The position numbers were made by a program, and so were the translations under genes. Shown here piece by piece: positions 12,472 to 23,280 of a stretch of DNA of 64,000 nt. The DNA lies in the NCBI RefSeq assembly GCF_040712315.1, contig NC_134015.1:5603945-5667944 (forward strand). Reading direction: 5' to 3'. Source of the DNA: Castanea sativa (taxonomy: Eukaryota > Streptophyta > Magnoliopsida > Fagales > Fagaceae). The notes below the pieces were generated by a model that made no database searches, was not told the DNA's origin, and saw only the letters and a list, made by a program, of their open reading frames with translations. The first letter of the stretch is position 1, and each line of letters opens with the position of its first letter.

Positions 12472-12599
12472 CTGAAAAAACAACAAACAAAAAGACCCAT
12501 TACTCAAAATCACCAACACACATCACAAAATGACAAACAAATAAGACTAATCTCAGATTTTTTTTTTTAATTAAAAAATAAGACTAATCAAATTGGCAA

Positions 12600-13200
12600 A
12601 GTAGTAAATAAATACCCAAAATTCAAACCAATGCAACAGAATTGAAAAACATTCCCCACGTTCCTCAATCACAATGCAAAGACAGTATGGAATATGGATT
12701 ACTATACTATTGGAGTAATCTTGCAAGATGCCTTTATCCCCCTTTCTTTTCTTTTTTTTCAGGTTAGAAAGCAGAAAACTTATCAATATTGTTGAGTGAC
12801 CCCGAGGAAAAAAAAAGTTTTTCCACTATTCATTACTTTTTTTTTTTTTTTAATGTAGTTTTTAAATGTTATCAATGATTTTTTAAGGGTTTTCTTTTAA
12901 AGAGTTGGTTGTACCATTTTTTTTCCCAATTAATTCAAGCACACATTTGAAATTGAGCAATATTAGAGAAAAAAAATTTCACAAATTGTTAAGCTGACAA
13001 GTTATGATTGGAGTAATATCACTTTTAAATAGATTTATCATTAACATTATTTTTAATATGTACTAATCTTAGAAAAATTCACATGAACCCTTGTACAAAA
13101 ATTTGTGTCACCAAATTTATTGTTTGAAATTTGGTTCAAAGTGCCAGACCCCTTCATTTAGAAATTTGAAGGAAGTTGGTTGCAAAAGAAAAAGAAAATT
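12600..13200. repeat. Repeat R2, copy 1, holding the MULE empty site
   Basis: This AT-rich segment is tandemly related to about 13730-14100 plus 15739-15830. It includes the 9-mer TAGAAAAAT once (13070-13078), where the second copy is split by the 1638-bp element at 14101. Related pieces recur near 18170-18550 and 33780-34010. Confidence 0.7.
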
Positions 13201-13227
13201 GAAAGGAAGCTATGATTGAAGGGCCTA

Positions 13228-13615
13228 CGCAGCTATTGAGTCTTATATGGGCTATGGCTACGACTATTTATGGAAGGGACAAAGTGGACTAGAACTTAGT
13301 GAGTTAGCCCAAGTATCAAAGTGGTTGAGCCACCCTTTTAATTTGTAATATGTAAACACAAATGTCAATGGGCCCAAACTCCAACCAACCTTTTCATAGT
13401 AATATGCTTGGGCACAAGATTTCAGGCTAGGAAAATGTGGAAAACTTTGCAGTAGGCACATTGACGTACAAGCCATTATTCATTCAATCTGCTAGACCAA
13501 TCCAAATACTTTGGAAGAGTGACTTTATATAATCTCATATTCTCTTCACGTTAATTAGCTAAATCAAACGGATTAAATAAACCACAGGAGACAAAAGTAA
13601 CCCCTTTAGTGTGGT
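13228..13615. repeat. Dispersed repeat R1, copy 2
   Basis: It has the same blocks as at 10494, slightly shortened. The short frame on its minus strand is not conserved among copies. Confidence 0.7.
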
Positions 13616-14100
13616 TATGCCTTGCTTGAGATATAATAGGGCACCTAGGATGAACTTATTACCTAATTCACTACAAAAGTAACGTTTACCATACTGCCTA
13701 GAAAGCAAGAAAATTATTATGCAAGAAGTAATCTAGCAAGATGCTTCATCCCTTTTTTTTTCTTTTTCACGCCATAAAGCAGAAAACTTATCAATTTTGT
13801 TTAGTGTACCGGGAAAAAAAGGTTTTGCCGCTGTTGTTCCTTTATTTATTTTTGTAGTATTTAAATGTTATTAATGATTTTTTTAAAGTTTTACTGATGT
13901 TCATCCTGTACACAAGTTATAGGGTTGGTCATACCATTTTTTTTTTCCAAATTAATTCAAGCGCACTTATGAAATTGAGTAATACTGGAGAAAAAAAATT
14001 TCACAACTTGTTAAGATGAAAAGTTATAATTTGAGCAATATCATTTTCAAATTGATTCATCATTAATACTACTTTTATTATGCAGTAATCTTAGAAAAAT
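13616..14100. repeat. Repeat R2, copy 2 (left part)
   Basis: It is homologous to 12720-13078 and interrupted at 14100 by the long-TIR element; the match resumes at 15739. Confidence 0.65.
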
Positions 14101-14630
14101 GGGGTAATTACACATAACCCACTTATGGTTTGGGCGAAAATCACTTTGCCTACCCGTGGTTTGAAAAGTGTCACTTAACCCACCTGTGGTATGTCTTGTT
14201 TGTTTTCTGTAACCCACCTCTATTAAAATCAGGGGTAAATAAGTATTTGTGCTCAAATTTTATGTCTCTCTCCTCCAAAAAAAAAAAGACACTAAAACAA
14301 GAGAAAATAAGATCAAAAGATGCTATTTGTAAGAATTTAGAAACTTATATCAAGAACTCCAAAAAATCACAAACTATATTTTTGTAACACACTCAAAAGA
14401 AAATAACACAAAAGGAAAATTTTCTTCTTCTTTTTCACTTCCATTTCTTTCTTTTAGCTTTTCATTTTCTTTTCAACTTTACTGTGGATGGGTTGGATCT
14501 TGTGCAGAATTATTTTTGTTTTTATTTAAATTCTTTCTCCGGCAAAAACAATCCCAGCAACCAAAACTCAAACAAAATTCCGGAAAAAAAAAATCTCAGC
14601 AATCACCAAAACTTAAAGCAAACACATGAA

Positions 14631-15180
14631 CCACCACGACACAGATCGCATACCCAAACCTCAACCCACCACTGTACCAAACCTAGCAACCAACGCCACC
14701 ATGAGACACCGATCTGCCACATCTCCGCCATCACAAGACACCAAGCCTAGCAACCACCACGACACAAATTGCATACCCAAACCACAACCCACCACTGTAC
14801 CAAACCCAACAACCACCGCCACCACGAGACATCGATCTACCATATCTCTGCCACCACGAGACACCAAGCCTAGCAACCACCACGACACAAATCGCATACC
14901 CAAACCACAACCCACCACTGTACCAAACCCAGCAACCAACGCCACCATGAGACATCGATCTGCCACATCTCCGCCACCACGGGACACCAAGCCTCGCAAC
15001 CACCACGACACAAATCTCATACCCAAACCATAACCCACCACTGTACCAAACCTAGCAACCAGCGCCACCACAAGACACCAAGCCTAGCAACCACCACGAC
15101 ACAGATCGCATATCCAAACTATAACCCACCACTGTACCAAACCCAACAACCAATGCCACCACAAGACACCGATCTGCCAC
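14631..15180. repeat. 123-bp tandem repeat inside the MULE
   Basis: Units starting with CCACCACGAC are found at 14631, 14754, 14877 and 15000 (period 123 bp) and at 15091 (a 91-bp short unit). The period is a multiple of three, so frames of about 135 codons stay open on both strands; they are low-complexity and probably not proteins. Confidence 0.9.
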
Positions 15181-15182
15181 AT

Positions 15183-15505
15183 CTCCACCACCCCAAGCAC
15201 GCCGATCTCAACACCACGATCTGCCAAATGCCCACATCCCACACCGGTAGACCCACTTTGGTGAAGAGTTCCGAGAATTGAGAGGGAGTTTGACTAAGAA
15301 GAGGAAAGAAAGAGTGAGATAAATTTTCACAAAACCCTCCCTTTTCCACCACCCCACACACGCCGATCTCAACACCACGATTTGCCAAACGTCCACGTCC
15401 CACGTTGGTAGACCCACTCTGGTGAAAATTTCTGAGAATTGAGAAGGAGTTTGACTGAGAAGAGGAAAGAAAGAGTGAGATAAATTTTCACAAAACCCTC
15501 CCTTT
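15183..15505. repeat. Tandem duplication of ~162 bp inside the MULE
   Basis: Two near-identical units run from a CACCACCCCA block through GAGTTTGACT and AGAAAGAGTGAGATAAA to CCCTCCCTTTT (about 15183-15345 and 15346-15505). The right TIR follows directly. Confidence 0.85.
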
Positions 15506-15972
15506 TGATCTTATTTTCTCTTGTTTTAGCGTCTTTTTTTTTTTTTGGAGGAGAGAGATATAAAATTTGAGCAAAAATACCTATTTACCCCTGATTTTAA
15601 CAGAGGTGGGTTACGAAAAACAAACGAAATATATCACAGGTGGGTTAAGTGACACTTTTAAAACCACACTTTTAAAAATACTTATTTGAGCAAAGTGATT
15701 TTCGCCCAAACCACAGGTGGGTTATGTGTAATTACCCCTAGAAAAATTCACATCATTATAAAAAATTTGCGTCACCAAATTTATTGTTTGAAATATGGTT
15801 AGAAATTTGAAGGAAGCCGTGGGTTTTAGTTAACTTAACCGGTAAAGTCTTGATGGTTGAATAAAAGGTTTGGGGTTTAATACCCGCCTACACCAAAAAC
15901 CTATTAGTGTTTTGGTCTGATGATAAAGAGCTATCATTAGGAGCAGATGCAACAAGTTTAAACTCTCTTTCT

Positions 15973-15977
<5 letters not shown>

Positions 15978-16046
<69 letters not shown>
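15978..16046. repeat. (TA)n microsatellite
   Basis: About 34 TA units lie here. The predicted Ile-Tyr-repeat frame over it is an artefact of the repeat. Confidence 0.95.
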
Positions 16047-16048
<2 letters not shown>

Positions 16049-16132
16049 AAGGAAGTTTAAAAAAAAAAATTGAAGGAAGTTGGTTTCAAAAGAAAAAGAA
16101 ATTTGAAAGGAAGTTATGATTGAAGGGCTTAC

Positions 16133-16400
16133 ATAGCTATTGAGTCTTATATGGGATGTGGCTACAACTCTTTAGCCCAGAGAGTGAGTAATATGGAAGG
16201 GATAAAATGAACTGAAATTTGGTGAGTTAGGCCTAAAAGTTCAATATCCAAAAGCTTTTTAGTCATAGGATTTTTGGCTAGTAATGGGCTACACCTCCTT
16301 ATAACTTACAACTCTTTTAGAATCTTCTAAGCAATATTTGGAAAATTTTGCAGAAGGCCAATTGACTCTTTATCTGATATTCCCTTTACCTTAGTCCACC
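16133..16400. repeat. Dispersed repeat R1, copy 3 (short)
   Basis: It begins GCTATTGAGTCTTATATGGG and shows TTTAGCCCAGAGAG; the middle of R1 is deleted. Confidence 0.65.
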
Positions 16401-16488
16401 TTCTACTAAAGGCCCAACAATAGCCATTCTGGCTCGGTCTAACTCCTCCAGCTCAGAATTGATGGTTATCACTTACAATTTTAGGAGT

Positions 16489-16632
16489 TCTACATCCATA
16501 ACATTTTCACAAAAAATCATATGTGGTAAGTTGTTATTAGTTCTAATTTGAATCTACAACTTAAATTACTTTTCTGCACACCTATAGCAACCCACCACTT
16601 AAAATTTGTTGTGAAAATGTTGTGGAGATACT
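16489..16632. mobile_element. Short MITE with ~30-bp inverted ends
   Basis: The left end, TCTACATCCATAACATTTTC, is a near reverse complement of the right end around 16600-16632 (GAAAATGTTGTGGAGATA). There is no coding content and no clear target duplication. Confidence 0.6.
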
Positions 16633-16639
16633 CTTGTCT

Positions 16640-17269
16640 AATTCTCATGCCATATCAGCAAAGTCTATATGTGGTGGGTCATACAAAAGTATAGTTCTTA
16701 TTTCTCATCATTATTTATTTGGTTAATAAATCACTAATCCATGTGATGCAGAGGCAAATTATGTCATAAAAGTGATTTGATCATGTCATGAATTAATTAG
16801 ATCAATTTTGATAGACTCCAAAGTTAGTGATTTAAACCTATTCTTAGTTTAGATTTTTCTGGTATCTCTAGTGCCTTTTGTGGCTATAATTTTTTTAAAA
16901 AATAAATAAGAAAGAATTTCAGTTCATGCTAATTATTCTTTATCATTAAATTAAGATGTCAATTAATTTTTTGTGTATCAAATCTCTTGTTGGATGACAA
17001 ATTTTTTTTATTAGTTAAGCTACCTAGAATCTCGTTCATGGCTATAATACTTGATATATAGTTATTTTTCAATATGATGGGAATGAAAAGACAATTTTAA
17101 CAAAATTGCTGCTATATGTGATCACAAAGTTGCCTTGCTAAAATAACAAAAACAAAAGTTTCCTGTAATGGAGCTTTATCTCAAATTTTATTTTGCTGTA
17201 TTATAGCATTCGCATCAGTGCTTGTATAATAGAAAAAATATCACATTTGACTCAACATAAACTAAAAAT
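16640..17269. other. AT-rich tract with no recognised feature
   Basis: I see no gene, RNA or clear repeat here. Confidence 0.5.
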
Positions 17270-18550
17270 TCACCCACATCAAGTTATGCAAAGTTATATA
17301 AAGATACATGGTTTCTACAATAACTATGTAAATTTACATTAACACAACTCATTTTGCATTTAGTTTTTATTATTTCTTTATGTATCTCGGGGACAATAAA
17401 AGAGAGTGGATGGTATTGTTATGTGTGAAGAAAGAGAAACAATTATAAAAAATTAAGAAAAATTTTATATTATAATGAAATGTAATGTAAAATAGATAAT
17501 TTGATATAGAGTATTTTAAAAAAGTGAGTATGTAAAAAAAAAAAAAAAGAAGTATGTCCTTATATTAAAATAAACAAATTTTTTTTGACAAGCTAATGTG
17601 ATCGAAAGCTCTTACTCCTAGTATTAGATAATGGAGTCCATACATATTAAGCTTGATAATCATGTTATTTTCTGAAGGAAACAAGAAGATCGAGATACTT
17701 ACTGATCAAAAAATCTGATTAGGCTAATGCTTTCAATATAAATAATTGCATGCTGGGAATATTCTTGACCTTCCCATATAAAAATTACATTATTTGACTA
17801 ACTGTAATTTGTAAAACACAAGGCTCTATCGAAGGCCCAAAATTGCTTGATATTTCAACTATCACATGTCTGAGTACCATATATAATGATCAAATCCTTG
17901 TAATTATGTTAATTGAGTTTAAGGTCGAGTGTTTCTTGCTAAAAAAGAATTACTATTATAATAAGACTGATTTCAAGGCAATGAAAATGATGATGATTAC
18001 TTGTTTATTAGGCCACCATAAGAATTACTTCTTTTTTAATTACGTAGATCTCTTTGCCTTTGGCACCAATCTTTGGTACTTTGATAAAGTCAATAGTATT
18101 AGTATAGCTGTAACAAGAAGTATTGCATATACTCTACAAAGGAAAGGAAGCATCACGTGTGATTACTGATTATGCCTTGCTTGAGATATGTAGCATTAGC
18201 AATTTAGCATTACTCCTAATGAAGTAATCTTTTGCAAGATGCAATTGTCCCTTTCTCTTTTTCAAGCCACAAAGCATAAATCTTATATTTATTTCCCTTT
18301 TTTATTATTTAAATCTTCTCAATGATTATTTAAGTTTTATTGATGTTCATCCTGCACATTGTGTTATAGGGTTGGATTTAGTTGGGCTCTTTTTATTCTT
18401 TGCTAAAAACCCTGATTGGTATCAATTGTATCATTTTCTCCCAATTAATTCCAGTGCACATTTGAAATTGAAAAATTCGGCTTCAAAAAAAATTTTGAAT
18501 AATTCTATAGTCACAACTTTTTTAGGGGAATGGTTACCTCCTCTCAAAAT
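17270..18550. repeat. Repeat block Z, copy 1
   Basis: The block is paralogous to about 32885-33990, with the same order of AT-rich blocks, a TTTCAACTATCACATGTCTGAG block and a GATTATGCCTTGCTTGAGAT block. In the other copy it starts exactly where a DC1 fragment is cut off. The 108-codon frame at 17843-18169 is broken in the paralogue, so I do not call a gene. Confidence 0.7.
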
Positions 18551-18639
18551 TTGTTAAGAACACTCACAGTAAAGGAGGTATAGTTGCTATAATACTATTT
18601 TAGCAACTAAAACACCAAAATGGAAGCTACAGCAAGGTT

Positions 18640-20315
18640 GTAAAACACATTGTTTTACTTCTTTTCATTTCAGTCCTCTAAGTTTAGATTTTGTTATTTC
18701 AGTCTTTTAAGTTTCATTCATTTTCAATTAAGTCCTTCGTTAACAATATGTTAGTTGCTGCAGTTATCCTACCCAGAAGATACCATTTTTGCCCTTTATT
18801 TAATTTTAATTTTATATTTATTAATTTAAAAAACGTTAATTTGAAATAAAAAACCAGAAACAATTGACGTCATCCCTTCCCTCCCATCTCTATAACTCCA
18901 TTAAAATCTCTCTGTTTGGGTGTGGTGGTCGTTGTCACTCGTGATGGCTAGATTGGGTTTGTCATCGCTACCGCCGCCGCCACCAGTATGGGTTTGTGTG
19001 GTTGAGATCTCTGGCTTTGTTGGGTTGTGTGGTTATGGGTTTGTCGAGCTTGTGGCGCTAGTTGTCTGTCGTGGGTCACAGTGGTTGTGTGCAGTTTAAT
19101 GGGTTTTTGATTTCAATGGTGGGTGGTGTTTTTGTTTTTCTTGTCTTGACTGGTAGTGGTGATGCAATTGAAGTTTTGGGTTTGTGATTTGGTTGTGATT
19201 TTGGTGGTTGGGGTTGCAGTTGTGGGTGGCAGTGACGGTGGCATTAGTAGCTGTGGCGGTGGTTGTTGAGTGAGTTACCTTGCTAGTGGGTTGTGGTTGG
19301 TGGGTAACTGGTTTTTTTTTTTTCTTCAGAGGCTGTGGCTGGCGGTGTGGGTTTGCTGGTATCCCGATACTACCAATTTTCTTTCTATAGTTTTCTTTTT
19401 TTCTATCCAACCAAATCCTAAGTTGGTAACAAATTCTTAATGATTGCACACCAACAATCTTGCCATGAATTTACTGGCATTATTACACTTGCCCATACAA
19501 ATTCTTAATAAACTCATTGATGATTGGTCATTCTGGTTAGGAATCCTAAAAGCAACATCAAGCATCTCACTGTGATTTCAAAGAATCCTCTTTCTCTTGT
19601 GGATCCACATTTTACAGAACAACATCAATGTTGGGCATATGTCCAGCCACTCTCGTTTCTTCAACCAAATTGTCCCAAACTTCTGTAAATCAGTCTGCTC
19701 ATTTTTGTTATCACCGAAAATAAGACAGTAAGCACTATTCCTCACCAAAAACCCAAATACAACTTGGTTCTTTTATTATTCCTCTGTTACTAATCAATTT
19801 TCTAATTTCTGAGGCTTCTTCCCATAAATTGGCAGTGGAGAAAATATTGGATAACAATAGATCAGAATGTACAGATTCGGCGGCTCTAGTTCCCTCTTCT
19901 CCCTTTCGATCTCTCTTTCTATCTCCTTCTCCCTCTCGGTCTTCCTTCTCCCTCTCAATCTCTCTCCTTCTCCCTCTCAGTATTGGGTTAGGCTAGGGTA
20001 TCAGGTGGGCGGGATTGCAATTTTGTGTTCTTTGACTTCTTTCAGATGGGAGGGACGACGTCGATTAATTTCTGGTTTTTTTAAAAAAAAAAAATTTAAA
20101 TTAACGTTTTTTTTAATAAATAAATAAATAATTAAAAATTAAATAAAGGGCAAAAACGGTATTGTATGGGTGGGATAACGGCAGCAACTAATGGATTGTT
20201 AACTGAGGACTTAATTGAGGATGAATAAAACTTAAAGGACTGAAATGACAAAACCTAAACTTAGATGACTGAAATGAAAAGTAGTAAAACTTAGAGTATG
20301 AGTTTTGCATTTTAA
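18640..20315. mobile_element. Inner Pack-type TIR element carrying a PPR gene fragment
   Basis: The arms at about 18645-18865 and 20075-20305 are inverted copies, with shared blocks such as CTTTTCATTTCAGTC, TTAACAAT.....TTAGTTGCTG and TTTTTGCCCTTTATTTAAT. The interior (about 19440-19860) holds a stretch whose minus-strand translation is a PPR protein C-terminus, flanked by GT- or CT-rich low-complexity DNA. A captured host gene fragment within a transposase-less TIR element fits the Pack-MULE description; the superfamily is inferred, since I could not define a target duplication. Confidence 0.7.
19555..19858 (-). pseudogene. PPR protein fragment (E motif to start of DYW domain), captured
   Basis: Read from 19858 downward, the frame gives LLSNIFSTANLWEEASEIRK, then KEPSCIWV. 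This is the E-motif pattern of PLS-class PPR proteins (LLSNIYA...W..a..vRk.M...G..KePG.SWI). After several stops comes VWDNLVEETRVAGHMPN, followed by VDPQEKEDSL, which matches the segment leading into the DYW domain. PLS-PPR proteins act in organelle RNA editing. Stops (TAG, TGA, TAA) and the missing PPR and DYW parts show it is a dead fragment. The remaining short frames nearby are low-complexity. Confidence 0.82.
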
Positions 20316-20559
20316 CAAAAAAAAAAACAAAGCTACAGTGGACTGTCAAACATAATAGCTCACCGTAGCTCAAAACTTAAAAAAAAAAAAAAAAAAAAAA
20401 TTATATCATTCTCTCTTCTCTCCCCTTTAAAATTTTTTTTTTTCTCTTTTTTCTCTTCTCTTTCTTCTCTGACCATCCATTTCTCTCAATTTTTCTCTCT
20501 CTTCCTTCCCCAAACTTCTTCTCATTTCTTCTTCTCCATATCTCTGCCTACCTCCTCTT

Positions 20560-20595
20560 TCTTTCTTTCTTTCTTTCTTTTTTTTTTTTTTTTTA
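20560..20595. repeat. CTTT/T-rich low-complexity tract
   Basis: CTTT units run into a T-run inside the outer TIR element. Confidence 0.8.
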
Positions 20596-21389
20596 AATTT
20601 TTAAATTTTTTTTATTTTTAAGCTATTGCCCAAAATATCACACTCTTTCTTTGATTTTTTTTCTTTCTTTCAATTTTTTTTCTCTTTTGTGGCGGTGATG
20701 GGTTTTGTACCAGTTGTGGGTGGCGTGGTTATGGGTTTTGTGGCCAATTGTGGGTGTTGTTGTGATGGGTTTTGTGGCTGGTTGTGGGTGTGGTGGTGAT
20801 GGGTTTTGTGGGGTTTTTTTTTCTCAGATGGTAGTGATGGTGATCATGGGTCGGTGATGGTGGTTTGTGGGTCGGTGATATATGGGTTGTCTTTCCTTTT
20901 CATCGGTGGATCGTGGTGGTGGTAGATGGTGGATTGCGGCTGTGATTTGGTCCGATTTTGGATCGCGGCTGATAATTTTTGGTTTTGTTTGGGTCTTAGC
21001 TGATCTGGTGGTTTTTGTTGATTTGGTGGGTTTTGGGTTTTGATTTGGGTTGAGGTTGTGGGTGGTGGTGCTGTGGCAGTGGGTGTGGGTGTGGGCGGTG
21101 GTGGCTAGTGGCAGTGGGTTTCTGATGGGGGTGGTGGCTGGCAATGTCTGTTATGGTGAGGGTGGGTTTTGGTTGTATTTGTTTGGAAAGAGAGAAATAC
21201 ACAGAGAAAGAGAGGGGAAGAAAGAGAGAGGAAGAGATGAGGTTGATGATAAAAAAGAATTAAAAAAAATAAAGATATAATATTTTAATGACCTGCTAAA
21301 AAATATAAAATCTTTGTTGGAGGGTGAATTACAAAGTGGGTTGTTAAAATAGACAAAATAATGTTTTGAATTGCTAAAATCTAATAGGG

Positions 21390-21526
21390 TGTTTGGTAAA
21401 AGAATTTGAGTAATATTGTTTGTAATTTTTTGAAATACGTGTAGGTGAAAAAATGTGTAGAAATGTAAGTAATGCTATTTAAAATGTGAAAATGTGAGTT
21501 TGAGCTTGACTACCAAACACGCCCTA
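21390..21526. mobile_element. Small MITE nested in the outer element's right arm
   Basis: The ends AGGGTGTTTGGTA and the complement of TACCAAACACGCCCT pair as inverted repeats. The flanking sequence resumes the outer element's right inverted arm. It is probably PIF/Harbinger- or hAT-like; the target duplication is unclear. Confidence 0.6.
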
Positions 21527-21559
21527 AATTTTTTAGATGCCTTACTATGAATGCTCTAA

Positions 21560-22160
21560 GGTAGTAAGTTATTTTTAGACCAATATCATTTTCTAATTAA
21601 CTGTAACATCATTTTTATGATACATTTATCACAACAAACAACATTGATAACTATTTTTTTTATTTAAATATTGTAAATTTTTTTGGATCTTTAGACTTAT
21701 CATATGCTAAACCCCTTCAAAATAATAAGTTAGAAAGGAAGTTAATAGAAAGTAAGTTAAGTGCAAATATAGAAATTGAGCCTTACATTGGCCATCATTG
21801 TTTAGCCGAGAGAGTGAGAAACTATATGGGAGGAGTAAAGTGGGTTGAAAAACTATATGTGAGCCATCACTAATTTGAAACACCTTATTACAAAAATCCA
21901 CGGCCCAAACTTTGACCACCCTTTCTAAAGTTGAGTGCTTAGTATGCTTGAAAGTTCAATATCAAGAAGGGCACATGATTTTTAGCTAGGAATGACCTAT
22001 AACTCTTATAAGTTAAAAAAACTCTTTCAATCTCCCTAAGCAAGATGAGGACAATTTAGCAGTAGGCTTATATGAAATTTCCAAAGTATAATTTTGAGAA
22101 ATTTCCACCTCAAAATTCATCATACGCAAGAGATAGAACTTTATGTGTGTACAAAATCTC
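21560..22160. repeat. Repeat block Y copy 1, including R1 copy 4
   Basis: It is paralogous to about 33990-34440: ATCACAACAAACAA, a short-frame region, then the R1 blocks (TTTAGCC....GAGTGAGAAACTATATG). The following upstream block X is also shared with 30945 onward. Confidence 0.65.
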
Positions 22161-22309
22161 ATACATAAATGAGAAACTAGCATTTTAGCATGGACAATTT
22201 TAGAAAAAATAAAAATCGAAAAAGGAAACAGTAGTAGGAAGTCATGACATGGATAAGTAAGATTAAAAAATATAAAAGATTAGATAAAAGAGAAAGAAAA
22301 GTATATAAC

Positions 22310-23280
22310 TCTAAGTTGTTGGCAAGCATAAATATATTTCTTGTTTTTTTTTTTTTGTGTTTTTGTCATTTCTTTGTTTCTTTTTCTTTTGAGTTGGAGA
22401 AGAAATATACTTTTTGATACGATAGGATACACTATATATAGTAGAAGTTATTAATGAGTTCTTCATGACATTAGTTCTAACAATATTGAAATTAAGGGTA
22501 ACTAGGAGGCTTTCCTAGGTGTGTTTTGAAGCCAAAATTGAATTCTTCTTACTGTAAGTATTAATAGTTGCTTTTGCAAATTTGTTCATATATACGCATG
22601 TTTTTCTATTACTATTCATAAACAATAAGTTGCTATGCTTGCTTAAATTTTGTCATATAGATATTAAATGTAGTAAATTTTTATTGCACTTGGATTAATA
22701 CTATATTTTTGTGAGATATTACCACTAAATAGTTTGGTTTATGTTACTATATTCTTGGATCCATGCTTTTATTTAATATCTATTTATAAGTTAATCACAT
22801 GCAAAATTTCAAAATAATAAGTTTCCATTTACAATTAAATCAATATGGTTAGCCGTTTAGTATATTTAAAAAACCAAAAAAAAAAAAAAAACCATTAGAG
22901 TTCTTTATAGATTTGTGAGTTTTTAATGCCTAATCACCTTGATATTCAAAAAGAATAATAGACCACCCTAATACTTGGTAAGTATGATAGTTGTAGAAAA
23001 TAAAATTATTCCAAATATGGTTTTAGCAAACTATTAATACTTTTTAATGAATGGTAAGAATTGACATAAGCGGAACAAAGTAAATTAAAAAAAAAATTAA
23101 AAAAAAAACTTTTTAAGTCAATTGGGGGAAGAATTAAAGACATGGTTGGAACTTTTATTGTTAAAATATTCTTATTATTTATTCTTAACTTTTTAGGTGC
23201 ATTTCCTTTAAATAAAAAATCATATTTAAATAAAGGAAAAAAAATACAATTTTAAAACATTAGTCTCCCCTGGGTCACGT
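22310..23280. repeat. Upstream block X, copy 2
   Basis: It matches 30945-31900 and, in part, 1-240. It includes the TTTTGATACGATAGGA block near 22410 and the ATTGCACTTGGATTAATACT block near 22684. No gene is seen. Confidence 0.75.

Larger units (their letters stand above)
888..12560 (+). repeat. Segmental duplication unit A (partner: unit C, about 34690-50090)
   Basis: The order and sequence of this unit match unit C from the DC1 upstream region to a point inside GATA intron 2. Shared landmarks are DC1, the 3.3-kb ORF-like tract, the decayed minus-strand ORF near 5.8 kb, the NPH3-family remnant near 10 kb, repeat R1, a T-tract near 11.14 kb, and GATA exon 3. Differences include extra (TA)n and T-runs in A, and a MITE and a LINE present only in C. 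Boundaries are approximate. Confidence 0.85.
14101..15738. mobile_element. Non-autonomous MULE-type element, 1638 bp
   Basis: The ends are long inverted repeats of about 220-240 bp (14101-14330 and 15500-15738), beginning GGGGTAATTACACATAACCC on both sides. A perfect 9-bp duplication TAGAAAAAT flanks it (14092-14100 and 15739-15747), the size typical of Mutator-like elements. The paralogous repeat at 13070-13078 has the 9-mer only once and continues directly, so it represents the empty site. There is no transposase; the interior is built of tandem repeats. Non-autonomous MULE is inferred from TIR length and target duplication. Confidence 0.88.
18567..21560. mobile_element. Outer TIR element, hosting nested insertions
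   Basis: The left end AGAACACTCACAGTAAAGGA and the reverse complement of the right end (AGAGCATTCATAGTAAGG) are similar, and the sub-terminal parts (ATTTTAGCAA blocks) also pair. The interior at 20400-21290 is low-complexity, with TTTC-rich then GT-rich GTGGTGATGGG repeats, like non-autonomous foldback or MULE elements. It contains the PPR-carrying element at about 18640-20315 and a small MITE near 21390-21526. Ends are approximate and target duplications were not resolved. Confidence 0.55.

Noticed and set aside
12571..14100. Search for GATA exons 1-2 upstream of the exon-3 copy
   Set aside because: No CxxC...LWRGG coding block is present on the minus strand before repeats R2 and R1 begin.
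14626..15071. Open frames of ~135 codons on both strands
   Set aside because: They are products of the 123-bp tandem repeat inside a non-autonomous element, with low-complexity composition.
15907..16119. 70-codon frame with Ile-Tyr repeats
   Set aside because: Read-through of a TA microsatellite.
17843..18169. 108-codon frame in repeat Z
   Set aside because: The paralogous copy near 33480-33780 breaks the frame.
19096..19449. 117-codon minus-strand frame rich in His/Asn/Gln/Pro
   Set aside because: Low-complexity interior of the Pack-type element; only its extreme N-terminal side is near the PPR fragment and it shares no frame with it.
20824..21280. Frames on both strands (Thr/His/Pro-rich and Gly/Val-rich)
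   Set aside because: Translation of GT-rich low-complexity DNA inside the outer TIR element.
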